Origin: Arsukibacterium sp.
GTDB lineage: Bacteria; Pseudomonadota; Gammaproteobacteria; Enterobacterales; Alteromonadaceae
NCBI RefSeq assembly: GCF_018402695.1
Contig: NZ_JAGYIM010000024.1
Coordinates: 124,001-188,000 of the forward strand
Length of the DNA: 64,000 bases
Direction of reading: 5' to 3'
A program made the position numbers and the translations under genes. The notes beneath the pieces were generated by a model. The model did no database searches. It was not told the origin of the DNA and saw only the letters and a list, made by a program, of their open reading frames with translations. Positions 8,997-18,103 of this stretch are shown in pieces (within the stretch, counting starts at the first letter, position 1; every line of letters starts with the position of its first letter).

Positions 8997-10076
8997 ATGG
9001 CTCAAAAAACCGCGTTACATGCCTGCCACCTTGCTGCTGGTGCCAAAATGGTCGATTTTTTTGGCTGGGATATGCCAATTAACTACGGCTCACAAATTGA
9101 AGAGCACCATGCTGTGCGCCGCGATACCGGTATGTTCGACGTTTCTCATATGACCATTGTTGACTTAACCGGTAGCAATACCCGGGAGTTTTTACGCTAT
9201 TTGCTGGCGAACGACGTGGCTAAACTGACCGTGCCCGGCAAAGCGCTGTATACCGGTATGCTGAACGAGCAAGGCGGCGTCATTGACGATTTAATTGTTT
9301 ACTTTATCCAGGACGGGTTTTTCCGGTTAGTGGTCAATTCAGCGACCCGTGAAAAAGACCTGGCCCACATTACTGCTGAAGCTAAAGCCTTTGAGGTAAC
9401 AGTAACCGAGCGGCCGGAATTTGCGATGATTGCGGTGCAGGGCCCGAATGCCAAAGCGAAAGTGGCGACCTTATTAAGCGCTGAGCAACAAGCCGCGGTT
9501 GAGGGCATGAAGCCGTTTTTTGGCAAGCAGGCCGGCGACTTATTTATTGCCACCACCGGTTACACCGGTGAAGATGGTTATGAAATTGCGATGCCGGAAG
9601 ATCAGGCCGCTGATTTCTGGCAAAAACTGCTGGAGGCAGGTGTGGCGCCAGCAGGGTTAGGCGCACGGGATACTCTGCGTTTAGAAGCCGGCATGAATTT
9701 ATATGGCCAGGATATGGACGAAACCGTATCGCCACTGGCGGCTAACATGGGCTGGACTATTGCCTGGAGCCCGGAAGAGCGCAACTTTATTGGCCGTGCG
9801 GCGTTAACTGAACAAAAGGCAGCGGGTACTGATAAGCTGGTTGGTCTGGTAATGGAGCAAAAAGGGGTATTGCGTCACGGCCAGCGGGTGGTGGTTGACG
9901 GCGGCGAAGGGGTGATTACCTCAGGTACCTTTTCGCCCACGCTGGGTTACAGTATTGCGATGGCGCGGGTGCCTGCTAACACCGGCGACACAGCTGAAGT
10001 GGATATTCGCGGCAAACTGGTTAGTGTTAAGGTGGTTAAACCGGCGTTTGTACGCATGGGTAAAAAAGTCATCTAA
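8997..10076 (+). CDS. gcvT: Glycine cleavage system T protein (aminomethyltransferase)
   Basis: The 359-residue T protein transfers the methylene group from the H-protein aminomethyl-lipoyl arm to tetrahydrofolate, releasing ammonia. Recognisable segments are [48 protein letters not shown] and [22 protein letters not shown]. Length is close to E. coli GcvT (364). It is the first gene of gcvT-gcvH-gcvP, so the whole decarboxylating complex apart from the shared L protein is encoded here and supplies one-carbon units along with SerA and Fau. Confidence 0.97.
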   Translation: MAQKTALHACHLAAGAKMVDFFGWDMPINYGSQIEEHHAVRRDTGMFDVSHMTIVDLTGSNTREFLRYLLANDVAKLTVPGKALYTGMLNEQGGVIDDLIVYFIQDGFFRLVVNSATREKDLAHITAEAKAFEVTVTERPEFAMIAVQGPNAKAKVATLLSAEQQAAVEGMKPFFGKQAGDLFIATTGYTGEDGYEIAMPEDQAADFWQKLLEAGVAPAGLGARDTLRLEAGMNLYGQDMDETVSPLAANMGWTIAWSPEERNFIGRAALTEQKAAGTDKLVGLVMEQKGVLRHGQRVVVDGGEGVITSGTFSPTLGYSIAMARVPANTGDTAEVDIRGKLVSVKVVKPAFVRMGKKVI

Positions 10077-10142
10077 AATAAAACACGTAGCACATCACGT
10101 AATAACTAAATTAGAAAGTTAAAGACAGCTAAGGAATTGATA

Positions 10143-10532
10143 ATGAGCTCTATCCCTACAGAATTAAAATATGCAACCAGCCACGAATGGGTTCGTAACG
10201 ACGGCGACGGTGTGTTCACCGTAGGTATTACCGAGCACGCCCAGGAGCTGCTGGGTGATATGGTATTCGTTGAGCTGCCGGAAGTAGGCGACAGCGTGAC
10301 TCAGGGCGATGATTGCGCAGTAGCGGAATCGGTAAAAGCCGCCTCTGACATCTACGCACCGCTGTCTGGCGAAATAGTAGAAATTAACGAAGCCCTGGCC
10401 GACTCACCCGAGCAGGTTAATGCCAGCCCCTACACCGACGGCTGGATGTTTAAAATTAAAGCCAGCGATGAAGCCGAGCTGGAGGCCTTATTAGATGCTG
10501 CCGGTTATAAAAGCAGCATCGACGAAGCTTAA
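10143..10532 (+). CDS. gcvH: Glycine cleavage system H protein
   Basis: The small lipoyl carrier (129 residues) shuttles the aminomethyl group between P, T and L proteins. The lipoylated lysine lies in [18 protein letters not shown] chose ATG 10143 because AAGGA lies seven bases upstream; TTG 10137 would add two residues. It is 66 bases downstream of gcvT and followed by a strong hairpin before gcvP. Confidence 0.97.
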   Translation: MSSIPTELKYATSHEWVRNDGDGVFTVGITEHAQELLGDMVFVELPEVGDSVTQGDDCAVAESVKAASDIYAPLSGEIVEINEALADSPEQVNASPYTDGWMFKIKASDEAELEALLDAAGYKSSIDEA

Positions 10533-10550
10533 TAAACAGATCGCTATAGC

Positions 10551-10580
10551 ATAAAGCCCCGTACACTTTCGGGGCTTTAT
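10551..10580 (+). terminator. Hairpin between gcvH and gcvP
   Basis: ATAAAGCCCC (10551-10560) pairs perfectly with GGGGCTTTAT (10571-10580), loop of ten bases. The T run is short (TTTAT), so it could be a partial terminator that sets gcvP below gcvTH, or an RNA stabiliser. gcvP begins 50 bases further on. Confidence 0.6.
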
Positions 10581-10630
10581 CTTACTAACAGCTGTGCTGC
10601 ACGCTGTAACATTACTAGGACATTCAAGGC

Positions 10631-13522
10631 ATGACCCATACCGCTGTGAAAACCCTGTCGCAACTTGCGAACCACGACGAATTTATTCAACGCCATATTG
10701 GCCCGGACGAGGCTGAAACTGCCGCTATGCTGGCTGAACTTGGCGTTGATAGCATGGAAACGCTGATTGCTCAAACCGTACCGGCCAGTATCCGCTTACC
10801 CAAACCCCTGGCAACCGGTGACAGCCGCACTGAAAATGATGCGTTAACGCATTTAAAGGCGGTGGCAGCGAAAAACAAAATGTATAAGTCATACATTGGT
10901 ATGGGTTATCACCCAACGCTTACCCCGAATGTTATTTTACGTAATGTGCTGGAAAATCCGGGCTGGTATACGGCCTATACGCCATATCAGCCGGAAATTG
11001 CTCAGGGCCGCTTAGAAGCGCTGTTAAATTTCCAGCAAATGTCATTAGATTTAACCGGCATGGAGCTGGCCAGTGCCTCATTGCTGGACGAGGCCACCGC
11101 CGCCGCTGAAGCCATGGCATTAGCCAAACGGGTCAGTAAAAGCAAAGCTAACCTGTACTTTATTAGTGACGATGTGCACCCGCAAACCATCGACGTGGTA
11201 AAAACCCGCGCCGAAATGTTTGGTTTTGATATTGTGATTGGCAAAGCCGAAGAGGCCGCCAGCCACGAGGTGTTCGGTGCCTTAATTCAGTACCCGACCA
11301 CTAACGGTGATATCCGTAATGACAGCGCGTTAATTGCTGCGCTGCAAGCGAAAAAAGCGGTAGTGGCAGTGGCCACTGATCCGATGGCCTTAATGCTGTT
11401 AAAATCGCCGGGTGAACTGGGTGCCGACGTGGTGCTGGGCTCAATGCAACGCTTTGGCGTGCCGATGGCCTACGGCGGCCCGCATGCCGCTTTCTTTGCT
11501 ACCCGCGATGCTTATAAACGATCGATGCCGGGCCGGATTATTGGCGTGTCGAAAGACCGTCGCGGTGATCAGGCGCTGCGGATGGCGATGCAAACCCGCG
11601 AGCAGCATATCCGCCGCGAAAAAGCTAACTCGAACATTTGTACTGCCCAGGTATTACTGGCCAATATCGCCTCTTTCTATGCGGTATACCACGGCCCGCA
11701 AGGCTTAAAAGACATTGCTGAGCGCATTCACCGCAGTGCCGATATCTTCGCCGCCGGCATCAAAGCCAAAGGCGTTGAGTTAGTTAATAGCCACTGGTTC
11801 GATACTGTTACTTTCAAAGTAACTGATCGCGCTGCCGTGGTTAAGCGGGCTCTGGCTGCCGGCGTCAACCTGCGTACCGACGTCAACGACAGCCTGGCAG
11901 TCAGCTTCAGCGAAGCCACGCAGGCTGCTGATCTTGCCCAGCTGTTTGATATTGTTTTAGGCACCGATCACGGTCTGGATGTTGACACGCTGGATAGCGA
12001 TATTGTTGCCAATGGCTCTGCGTCTATTCCGGCAGAACTGGCACGGACTTCAGCTGTATTAAGCCATCCGGTATTTAACCAGTATCACAGTGAAACTGAG
12101 ATGCTGCGTTATATCAAAAAGCTGGAAAATAAAGACTTGGCGCTAAACCATTCGATGATCAGCTTAGGCTCATGCACCATGAAGCTGAACGCCACCGCCG
12201 AGATGATCCCGATCACCTGGCCGGAGTTCGGCTCGCTGCACCCATTCGTGCCGCGCGATCAGGCCGAAGGTTACTACGAAATGATCACTGAACTGGGCGA
12301 CTGGCTGGTCAATATTACCGGTTATGACAATATCTCTATGCAGCCTAACTCAGGCGCTCAGGGTGAGTACGCCGGTATGGTAGCGATTCGTAAGTACCAC
12401 GAAAGCCGTGGTGAAGGTCATCGTAATATCTGCTTAATTCCGGTATCCGCACACGGCACTAACCCGGCAACTGCAGCAATGGCCAGCTATGACGTGGTAC
12501 TGGTCGACTGTGACAAGTCGGGCAACATCGATATGGCCGATCTCAAAGCCAAGGCAGCAGAAGTGGGCGATCGCTTAGCGGCCATTATGGTTACCTATCC
12601 GTCTACTCACGGTGTATTTGAAGAGAGCATTCAGGAGCTGTGCGACATCGTTCACTCTTACGGTGGTCAGGTGTATATGGACGGCGCCAATATGAACGCC
12701 CAGGTAGGCTTAACCTCGCCAGGCTTTATCGGCTCAGACGTATCGCACTTAAACCTGCATAAAACCTTCTGTATTCCGCACGGCGGCGGCGGCCCGGGCA
12801 TGGGCCCTATCGGTGTGAAAAGCCATTTAGCGCCATTTTTACCCAACCACCCGGTAGTAAAAATTGACGGCACCGGAGACAACAACGGTGCAGTAGCGGC
12901 AGCTCAGTTTGGTAGCGCCGGCATTTTACCTATCAGCTGGATGTATATCGCCATGATGGGCAGCGAAGGCTTAAAGCAGGCCACCGAGTTCGCTATTTTA
13001 AATGCCAACTATATGGCGAAAAAACTCGACCCGTTATTTCCGGTACTGTACCGCGGCACCAACGGCCGGGTAGCGCACGAATGTATTATCGACATCCGGC
13101 CGTTAAAAGACGCCAGCGGTATTACTGAAATGGATATAGCCAAGCGATTAATGGACTACGGCTACCACTCACCGACGATGAGCTTCCCGGTTGCCGGCAC
13201 GCTGATGATTGAGCCAACTGAGTCAGAAAGCAAAGCCGAGCTGGATAAGTTTATCGAAGCGATGACCAGCATCCGCGCCGAGATTGCCAAGGTAGAAGCA
13301 GGCGAGTGGACAGTAGACAACAACCCACTGGCTTACGCGCCGCACACCATGGCCGATATTCTCGACCCGGCGTGGGACCGCGCCTACGAGCGCACCTACG
13401 GCGCCTTCCCGGTAGCTTATGTAGCCGAGAACAAGTTCTGGCCAACCGTTACCCGGATTGACGATGTTTATGGGGACCGGAATTTAATGTGCGCTTGTCC
13501 AAGCCCTGAGGCGTATCGGTAA
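10631..13522 (+). CDS. gcvP: Glycine dehydrogenase (decarboxylating), P protein
   Basis: The 963-residue PLP enzyme decarboxylates glycine and loads the aminomethyl group on GcvH. It is the long homodimeric type with both halves fused. The N-terminus has [17 protein letters not shown]; the second half has [28 protein letters not shown] and the PLP-lysine motif [15 protein letters not shown]. The C-terminus [12 protein letters not shown] matches the family. Length agrees with E. coli GcvP (957). Confidence 0.98.
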   Translation: MTHTAVKTLSQLANHDEFIQRHIGPDEAETAAMLAELGVDSMETLIAQTVPASIRLPKPLATGDSRTENDALTHLKAVAAKNKMYKSYIGMGYHPTLTPNVILRNVLENPGWYTAYTPYQPEIAQGRLEALLNFQQMSLDLTGMELASASLLDEATAAAEAMALAKRVSKSKANLYFISDDVHPQTIDVVKTRAEMFGFDIVIGKAEEAASHEVFGALIQYPTTNGDIRNDSALIAALQAKKAVVAVATDPMALMLLKSPGELGADVVLGSMQRFGVPMAYGGPHAAFFATRDAYKRSMPGRIIGVSKDRRGDQALRMAMQTREQHIRREKANSNICTAQVLLANIASFYAVYHGPQGLKDIAERIHRSADIFAAGIKAKGVELVNSHWFDTVTFKVTDRAAVVKRALAAGVNLRTDVNDSLAVSFSEATQAADLAQLFDIVLGTDHGLDVDTLDSDIVANGSASIPAELARTSAVLSHPVFNQYHSETEMLRYIKKLENKDLALNHSMISLGSCTMKLNATAEMIPITWPEFGSLHPFVPRDQAEGYYEMITELGDWLVNITGYDNISMQPNSGAQGEYAGMVAIRKYHESRGEGHRNICLIPVSAHGTNPATAAMASYDVVLVDCDKSGNIDMADLKAKAAEVGDRLAAIMVTYPSTHGVFEESIQELCDIVHSYGGQVYMDGANMNAQVGLTSPGFIGSDVSHLNLHKTFCIPHGGGGPGMGPIGVKSHLAPFLPNHPVVKIDGTGDNNGAVAAAQFGSAGILPISWMYIAMMGSEGLKQATEFAILNANYMAKKLDPLFPVLYRGTNGRVAHECIIDIRPLKDASGITEMDIAKRLMDYGYHSPTMSFPVAGTLMIEPTESESKAELDKFIEAMTSIRAEIAKVEAGEWTVDNNPLAYAPHTMADILDPAWDRAYERTYGAFPVAYVAENKFWPTVTRIDDVYGDRNLMCACPSPEAYR

Positions 13523-13560
13523 AAAGTTACTAAGCGTGTAGCGTTTTACCGCAATAAATA

Positions 13561-13590
13561 AAAACCCCGGCCAGTGTGCCGGGGTTTTTT
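13561..13590 (+). terminator. Rho-independent terminator after gcvP
   Basis: CCCCGGC (13565-13571) pairs with GCCGGGG (13578-13584) across a six-base loop, flanked by AAAA on the left and TTTTTT on the right, about 40 bases after the gcvP stop. The A and T flanks would let it work in either direction. Confidence 0.88.
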
Positions 13591-13606
13591 ATGGGTGACT
13601 TTCTTT

Positions 13607-13716
13607 GTATGCCGGGTACAACGCTCTTCCTCACTCGCCGGGGCAACTCGCATGCTGCCTTTTGGCAGGTGTTCAGACACTCCCCGGTTCTTTCAAAAGA
13701 GGTTCTATCCTCTATG
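13607..13716. repeat. Dispersed structured repeat, copy R2 (type G)
   Basis: This copy fills much of the gap between gcvP and the DUF5343 gene. CCGGGG (13638-13643) pairs with CCCCGG (13682-13687), and an inner hairpin CTGCC / GGCAG (13655-13668) has an AAAA-type loop. It shares the CAACTCGC and TCAGACACT boxes and the terminal AGAGGTTCTATCCTCT hairpin with copy R3 near 21.0 kb. Apart from the terminator and this repeat I see nothing in 13523-13857 other than an AT-rich leader before the next gene. Confidence 0.82.
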
Positions 13717-13857
13717 AAAATCACCTGTACCTATAAGTTATTGTAAATAAGCCAAAACCGATGTACTGTCATCAACAACAAATTTACAGGGGCGGAAAAT
13801 TTGGTGTTTAAATACGGATTTTTTCGTCCAAGAAGCGCTAACTTTTAAGGAGATAGT

Positions 13858-14490
13858 ATGGCCCAACTTCCGTATATGATTTCTGCTTCGGCAGTAGGGA
13901 AAATTCTAGAAAAGATTAAAGAAGCGCCTACGCCATCAAAATTTACTCAGAACTATCTATCGACCACTTTGGGATTCGAAGGTGCCAATGATAAAGCGTT
14001 CACGTCCTATGCTAAAAGTCTTGGTTTTATAGATGCATCTGGGATTCCGACATCTCTATACAAGCAATTCAGAACGCCTTCACTGTCAGGTGGTGCGTTG
14101 GCTAAAGGTCTGATACAGGCATATAAGCCCCTTTACGACAGAAATGAGCGCTTCTATGAACTAAGCAAGGCAAAATTTCACGAGTTAGTTTGCGCCGAAA
14201 CAGGGCTTGACCACGATAATGTAACGGCTAAGAGGATTACGAATACGTTCCTTGAAGCAAAAAAGTTGGCTTATTTCACGGCTATTGATGGCGCCGACGA
14301 AGATTCTGATTATGAAGAGCCTGTTGAAACGGACGAACAGAATCAGATGGAAGAACGACCACCAACCGTAACTCAGCATCATGTAGGAAAGCTCGGTCTC
14401 TCCTACAATATTAATCTAATCTTACCAAACACAGATGATCCCAAGGTTTTTAACGCAATATTCAAAAGCCTTAAGGAGAATTTGCTGTGA
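13858..14490 (+). CDS. DUF5343 domain protein
   Basis: This 210-residue soluble protein of unknown function has an N-terminal DUF5343 region (LPYMISASAVGKILEKIKEAP, then LGFIDASGIPTSLYKQF), which looks like a winged-helix fold. An acidic linker (DGADEDSDYEEPVETDEQNQ) follows around residues 144-163, and the end resembles the C-terminus common in DUF5343 proteins (SYNINLILPNTDDPKVFNAIF). AAGGAG lies about six bases before the ATG. It overlaps the next gene by four bases (GTGA), so the two are almost certainly co-translated. Its lower G+C and codon use differ from gcvP. Members occur beside HEPN genes in variable regions; a defence or toxin-antitoxin role is inference. Confidence 0.75.
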   Translation: MAQLPYMISASAVGKILEKIKEAPTPSKFTQNYLSTTLGFEGANDKAFTSYAKSLGFIDASGIPTSLYKQFRTPSLSGGALAKGLIQAYKPLYDRNERFYELSKAKFHELVCAETGLDHDNVTAKRITNTFLEAKKLAYFTAIDGADEDSDYEEPVETDEQNQMEERPPTVTQHHVGKLGLSYNINLILPNTDDPKVFNAIFKSLKENLL

Positions 14491-15068
14491 CGGAGCACAT
14501 CGAGAACCGTCTGCGCTCATTTTATTTTAGCTGCATGGCAACAAATGGCGATTTAGAGTTATTAGAGAAAAGTTGCCAGGTGAGGCTTGTGGAAAAAGAT
14601 CATAAAGTTGAGAGCAGCATATCCGATTATTTCGAAGAGAGTATATTTCGAGAAGCAAATCAGATGGCTCAGCACTACATGACATTTTACTGCTTGGAGC
14701 GGTCGGCTCGAAATATTATTGTCGGAAAGCTTGAGGCAATACATGGAGGTGGTTGGTGGGGGGAAAAAGTCCCGCCAAACATCCAAACAAGCGCTTCACA
14801 AAACATGCAGCGTGAGCTTGATGCAGGCGTTACGCCGAGATCGGAAAGTGAAATCGATTACACCACTTTTGGAGAGCTTGGAGAAATTGTAAAAGCAAAT
14901 TGGGCAGACTTTGGTGACATCTTTAAGAGCACAAAAGCATTCACAAAAATAATGACGAATTTAAATGTCCTCAGGGGACCGATAGCTCATTGCAGCCCAT
15001 TGTCTGACGATGAGGTTCTCAGGCTAAAGCTAACCGTCAAAGATTGGATCAGGCTTCAGTCAACGTGA
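14487..15068 (+). CDS. Swt1-type HEPN domain protein
   Basis: This 193-residue soluble protein starts at GTG 14487 inside the stop of the DUF5343 gene, with AAGGAG eight bases upstream. The C-terminal part has the HEPN active-site pattern R-x4-H as RGPIAH (Arg163, His168) following NLNVL, typical of the Swt1-like HEPN group. HEPN proteins are often metal-independent RNases in toxin-antitoxin and abortive-infection systems; others are only binding modules. Activity here is not shown. The pairing suggests DUF5343 is its partner or regulator. Base composition is lower in G+C than the neighbouring core genes. Confidence 0.68.
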   Translation: MTEHIENRLRSFYFSCMATNGDLELLEKSCQVRLVEKDHKVESSISDYFEESIFREANQMAQHYMTFYCLERSARNIIVGKLEAIHGGGWWGEKVPPNIQTSASQNMQRELDAGVTPRSESEIDYTTFGELGEIVKANWADFGDIFKSTKAFTKIMTNLNVLRGPIAHCSPLSDDEVLRLKLTVKDWIRLQST

Positions 15069-15072
15069 AGTT

Positions 15073-15150
15073 AACACTTCGCTTTTTCTGGACAATTTTT
15101 TCGCCGCTTCGCGGCTCCTAAATTGCCACAAGGCTCTGTCTTAGGCCGCA
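15073..15150 (+). repeat. Imperfect inverted repeat resembling a degenerate attC
   Basis: After the HEPN gene, TGG-A-CAATTT pairs with AAATTG-CCA leaving one unpaired A, around a central GCCGC-TTC-GCGGC hairpin. TTAAC lies on the left and CTTAGGCC on the right. That layout, with one extrahelical base, resembles integron attC sites, but the outer spacers are long and the right core lacks the G of GTTRRRY. A plain terminator-like hairpin is equally possible. Confidence 0.35.
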
Positions 15151-15180
15151 ACCGAGTCACCCGAGTAAAATGGCGTATAT

Positions 15181-15390
15181 ATGATAGTTGAACCGCATTG
15201 GACAGCATATGTTTCCGCAATGACCATACCCGTTATTGCTGCATTCGGTGCATGGATTGCTTTTAAGCAGTGGCAAACGAATCAGCATAAATTGCAGTTT
15301 GAACTTTTTGAAAAGCGATATGCAATCTATTTCGCTGCTAAAGTCGTCAGGGTCAGGTCTTGCTTTTTGCCAATCCATAAACACAAGTAA
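15181..15390 (+). pseudogene. Truncated N-terminal membrane-anchor protein
   Basis: The frame begins like a widespread single-pass hypothetical: WTAYVSAMTIPVIAAFGAWIAFKQW (membrane segment), then QFELFEKRYAIY. Proteins of this kind run well over 100 residues, but here family-like sequence stops near residue 55 and an unrelated tail follows. The tail DNA begins with GGGTCAGGTCTTGC, a motif I associate with the ends of REP/RAYT-type repeats. I read it as a gene cut by a rearrangement. The name is uncertain, the truncation less so. Confidence 0.5.
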
Positions 15391-15529
15391 GAAGACCTAA
15401 TTCCACGGGCTATTGCTTGTTGCTTATCGATTATCGATATACGGTTGCTGATCTTGGCGTTTATCTTTCGCTGGCATGACGGTAATGCGTTAGACGTTGA
15501 AATTGTCGATTATCACTAACGGGGGAGTT

Positions 15530-15655
15530 ATGTTTAAAAACGGCATGCGCGCAGTACACCCTGGTAAAGTATTGCGTGAAGATTATTTGTTAACACTGAA
15601 TATGAGTGCCAATGCTTTGGCGCAGGCACTCCGGGTAACCCCAGTGGTTAAGCCA
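15530..15655 (+). pseudogene. higA: HigA-like antitoxin, truncated
   Basis: GGGGGAG precedes ATG 15530 and the frame reads FKNGMRAVHPGKVLREDYL, then MSANALAQALRVTP, the N-terminal half of the XRE-family HigA antitoxin. After about residue 37 the reading leaves the family. Just beyond lies a copy of the left end of the dispersed repeat (about 15655-15689). No higB toxin is upstream. The leader carries GCGTTAGAC (GTTAGAC 15489-15495), the sequence of a common integron cassette core, so this may be the remains of a captured cassette. Confidence 0.65.
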
Positions 15656-15689
15656 CCTGAAAGAGAATGGCTGGAACCCCGTTTTGGTC
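15655..15689 (+). repeat. Fragment of the dispersed repeat (type C left end)
   Basis: The 21 bases 15669-15689 are identical to 21101-21121 and to the left end of the 61.5 kb copy; similarity with the latter extends left through GAAAGAGAA. The remainder of the element is missing. It sits at the point where higA is broken. Confidence 0.75.
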
Positions 15690-15709
15690 AAGTTCGTAAG
15701 CTACAAAAA

Positions 15710-15738
15710 TTGACAATCTTTGTCGCCAAGCCTAGCAT
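15710..15738 (+). promoter_or_regulatory. Sigma-70 promoter of the parDE-like pair
   Basis: TTGACA (15710-15715), a perfect -35, is followed after exactly 17 bases by TAGCAT (15733-15738, four of six matches). It lies 33 bases before the antitoxin ATG and right after the repeat fragment. Confidence 0.65.
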
Positions 15739-15771
15739 AACGGATACTAGTGCTTACCCTTGGAGGCCATT

Positions 15772-16029
15772 ATGCATGTATCCCTGACGCCCGAATTAGA
15801 GTCTCGCATTAAAGCTAAAGTTGAGAGTGGCCTTTACAACAATGCCAGCGAAGTTATTCGCGAAGCACTGCGTTTTATGGATACGCACGAAGACTGGATC
15901 CACGAAGTAAAAATGGCTCGTCTGCGCGAACAGCTAAAAGTGGGTACTGAGCAACTGGACCGTGGCGAAGGTATCGCAGTTGAATCAAAGGCCGCACTGG
16001 ACGTGTTGTTTGACGATATAAAAGCCTAA
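15772..16029 (+). CDS. ParD-type antitoxin (CC2985 family)
   Basis: This 85-residue antitoxin has an N-terminal ribbon-helix-helix: HVSLTPELESRIKAKVESG, then YNNASEVIREALRFM, with an acidic unstructured C-terminus that would bind the toxin. GGAGG lies five bases before ATG 15772, which decides the start over TTG 15760. The toxin gene begins five bases after its stop. Antitoxins of this class repress their own promoter with the toxin as corepressor. Confidence 0.88.
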   Translation: MHVSLTPELESRIKAKVESGLYNNASEVIREALRFMDTHEDWIHEVKMARLREQLKVGTEQLDRGEGIAVESKAALDVLFDDIKA

Positions 16030-16033
16030 TAAC

Positions 16034-16339
16034 GTGTCCGTTTACAAGCTCGTTGTCGCACCTGCTGCTAAAAATGACCTGAAAGAAATATATCAATTCG
16101 GGGTTGCGCAGTGGGGGAAAGCTCAATCAGATCGCTATCTATCAGCCATTAAAAATCAGCTTTGGTTACTAACAGAGCAACCGCTAATCGGCGTTGAACG
16201 TTCAGAACTTTTACTTCATATCAGAAGCTTACCCATTCAGAGCCATACCTTGTTTTACCGGGTTACTGCCAAGCAAGTAGAAATTATTCGAATGCTGCAC
16301 GGCCGCCAGGACCCTCTGCGCAATTTAACCATACCCTAA
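16034..16339 (+). CDS. ParE/RelE-superfamily toxin
   Basis: This 101-residue protein has a GTG start four bases after the antitoxin stop. The pattern LVVAPAAKNDLKEIYQFG at the N-terminus and FYRVTAKQVEIIRMLHGRQD at the C-terminus is that of ParE toxins, which target DNA gyrase; RelE relatives cleave mRNA at the ribosome. The neighbour is a ParD-type antitoxin, favouring ParE. The pair appears intact, unlike the broken higA just upstream. Confidence 0.87.
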   Translation: MSVYKLVVAPAAKNDLKEIYQFGVAQWGKAQSDRYLSAIKNQLWLLTEQPLIGVERSELLLHIRSLPIQSHTLFYRVTAKQVEIIRMLHGRQDPLRNLTIP

Positions 16340-16518
16340 ACCTTAAAATCGAAAGGGTCAGTATCATTGATTTATAGCTGATTTGTTTCTGCTGGAACGT
16401 AAATGCCTCTATCGACCACTATTTATATCAGCTGACTGATGTAAACTCTGTTTTAACTAGAAATAAGTCGCTCGGTGCATTTACCGGGCAACACCCTATA
16501 ACCAAGAAGGTTCAAGCA

Positions 16519-16941
16519 ATGGCTGAACTCAAAACGAAAGCAACGGCTGCCAGTGTGGAAGAGTACATTGCTTCCCGAGCTTCTGACGAGCAGAAAACTG
16601 ATTGCCAGGCCCTGATGTCGATGTTCAAAAGAGTTACCAACCATAGCCCGAAAATGTGGGGGCCAAGTATCGTTGGTTACGGCTCGTATCGTTATGTATA
16701 TGACAGCGGAAGAACCGGCGAAGCCTGCCTGACGGGATTCGCGATTAGGGGGCGGGAACTCGTCGTCTATCTGTCCTGTGAAGATGCTGCACAGGAAACA
16801 CTGCTGGCCAGACTGGGAAAGCACAAAATGGGTAAGTCCTGCCTGTATTTCAAACGGCTGGCTGATCTCGACAGCAATGTATTAGAGCAGTTAGTCGTCA
16901 ATTCTATTGCTGCTGTGCAGCATCGTTACGGTATACTTTAG
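16519..16941 (+). CDS. DUF1801 domain protein
   Basis: This 140-residue cytoplasmic protein of unknown function has the DUF1801 features SVEEYIASRASDEQK near the start, MWGPSIVGYGSYRY in the middle and GKSCLYFKRLADLD toward the end. DUF1801 proteins resemble the YdhG fold. A repeat-like GGGTCAGTATC stretch lies in the gap after parE. The gene stands alone between the toxin pair and the ATP-grasp gene. Confidence 0.82.
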   Translation: MAELKTKATAASVEEYIASRASDEQKTDCQALMSMFKRVTNHSPKMWGPSIVGYGSYRYVYDSGRTGEACLTGFAIRGRELVVYLSCEDAAQETLLARLGKHKMGKSCLYFKRLADLDSNVLEQLVVNSIAAVQHRYGIL

Positions 16942-16995
16942 CCAGCGGTGACCCCCCCCTAAAACCATAACCCCGGTAATTAAAGGCTTAACCCA

Positions 16996-17940
16996 ATGAG
17001 CAAGATTTACGTGCTACATGAAAACAATGAATGGACAGTTCACTTACAACGCAGGCTCGATGAATTAAATTACCCTTATGAGTTATGGCATTTAGATGAG
17101 GGCTCGATTGATTTATCGGGCGAGCCACCGCAAGGCGTTTTTTATAATCGGATGAGTGCATCGTCGCATACCCGGGATCACCGCTTTGCGCCTGAACTGG
17201 CTGGCGCGGTTATCGCCTGGTTGGAATATCATGGCCGTAAAGTGATAAACGGCAGCCGTGCCTTGAGTTTAGAGATCAGCAAAGTACACCAATACTTAGC
17301 GTTAGAAAAAGCCGGCATCGCCACGCCAAAAACCATTGCTGCCGTCGGAAAAAAGCACATTGTCGAAGCGGCTAACGCGCTGGGTATGGGCGCATTTATC
17401 ACCAAGCATAATCGGGCCGGCAAAGGGCAGGGGGTGCAATTATTTCATTCAGTACAGGCACTACAAGATTATCTTGACGGGCCCAATTTTGATGCCCCGG
17501 TTGATGGCATTACGCTTATTCAGCAATATATTAAAGCACCCGAGCCTTTTATCATCCGGCACGAGTTTATTGGCGGTAAATTTTTATATGCGGTTAAAGT
17601 TGATACCTCTGCAGGCTTCGAACTTTGCCCGGCCGATGCTTGTGCAATAGGTGAGATGTTTTGCCCCACTGACGAAACACCAGCACAGCCCAAGGCTAAA
17701 TTTGAAATACTGCAAAATTACCGGCCTGCGTTTATCGAGCAGTATGAAAAGTTTCTTCAAGCGAATGCCATTAAGGTTGCGGGTATCGAGGCAATTCAGG
17801 ATGCCGACGGCAACAGCTATGCCTATGATGTGAACACCAATACTAATTACAATTCAGACGCTGAGGCGAAAGCGGGGCAATTCGGCATGCTTGAGCTGGC
17901 ACAGTATCTTAAAGCTGAGTTAGATAAATTAGCTTCGTAA
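16996..17940 (+). CDS. ATP-grasp domain protein (RimK-like)
   Basis: This is a 314-residue protein. The pre-ATP-grasp part includes GVFYNRMSASSHTRDHRFAP, followed by an ATP-grasp fold with FITKHNRAGKGQGVQLF (ATP binding) and YAYDVNTNTNYNSDAE near the C-terminus (metal-binding Asp/Asn). Such enzymes join a carboxylate to an amine with ATP. The substrate is unknown, and the gene has no biosynthetic neighbours. The ATG is preceded by a weak site (TTAAAGGCTTAACCC). Confidence 0.75.
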   Translation: MSKIYVLHENNEWTVHLQRRLDELNYPYELWHLDEGSIDLSGEPPQGVFYNRMSASSHTRDHRFAPELAGAVIAWLEYHGRKVINGSRALSLEISKVHQYLALEKAGIATPKTIAAVGKKHIVEAANALGMGAFITKHNRAGKGQGVQLFHSVQALQDYLDGPNFDAPVDGITLIQQYIKAPEPFIIRHEFIGGKFLYAVKVDTSAGFELCPADACAIGEMFCPTDETPAQPKAKFEILQNYRPAFIEQYEKFLQANAIKVAGIEAIQDADGNSYAYDVNTNTNYNSDAEAKAGQFGMLELAQYLKAELDKLAS

Positions 17941-18103
17941 GCGTTTGGTTGTTGGAGGTATGGGGTCAGGAAGGCGTGGGGGCAGGTTCTGGAAATGATG
18001 GTATGGTAGATATGCATTATCGACAGGAAAGCACAGAGCAGGTTAGCCGGTTTTGATAAGAAATAACTGGCTCGCTATGTTGGTGGCAGTGCGTTAACGT
18101 GGC

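Noticed and set aside
17941-18103. GGGGTCAGG-type motif as a REP/RAYT element
   Set aside because: Only a short motif is present here with no palindrome or transposase, too weak to call.
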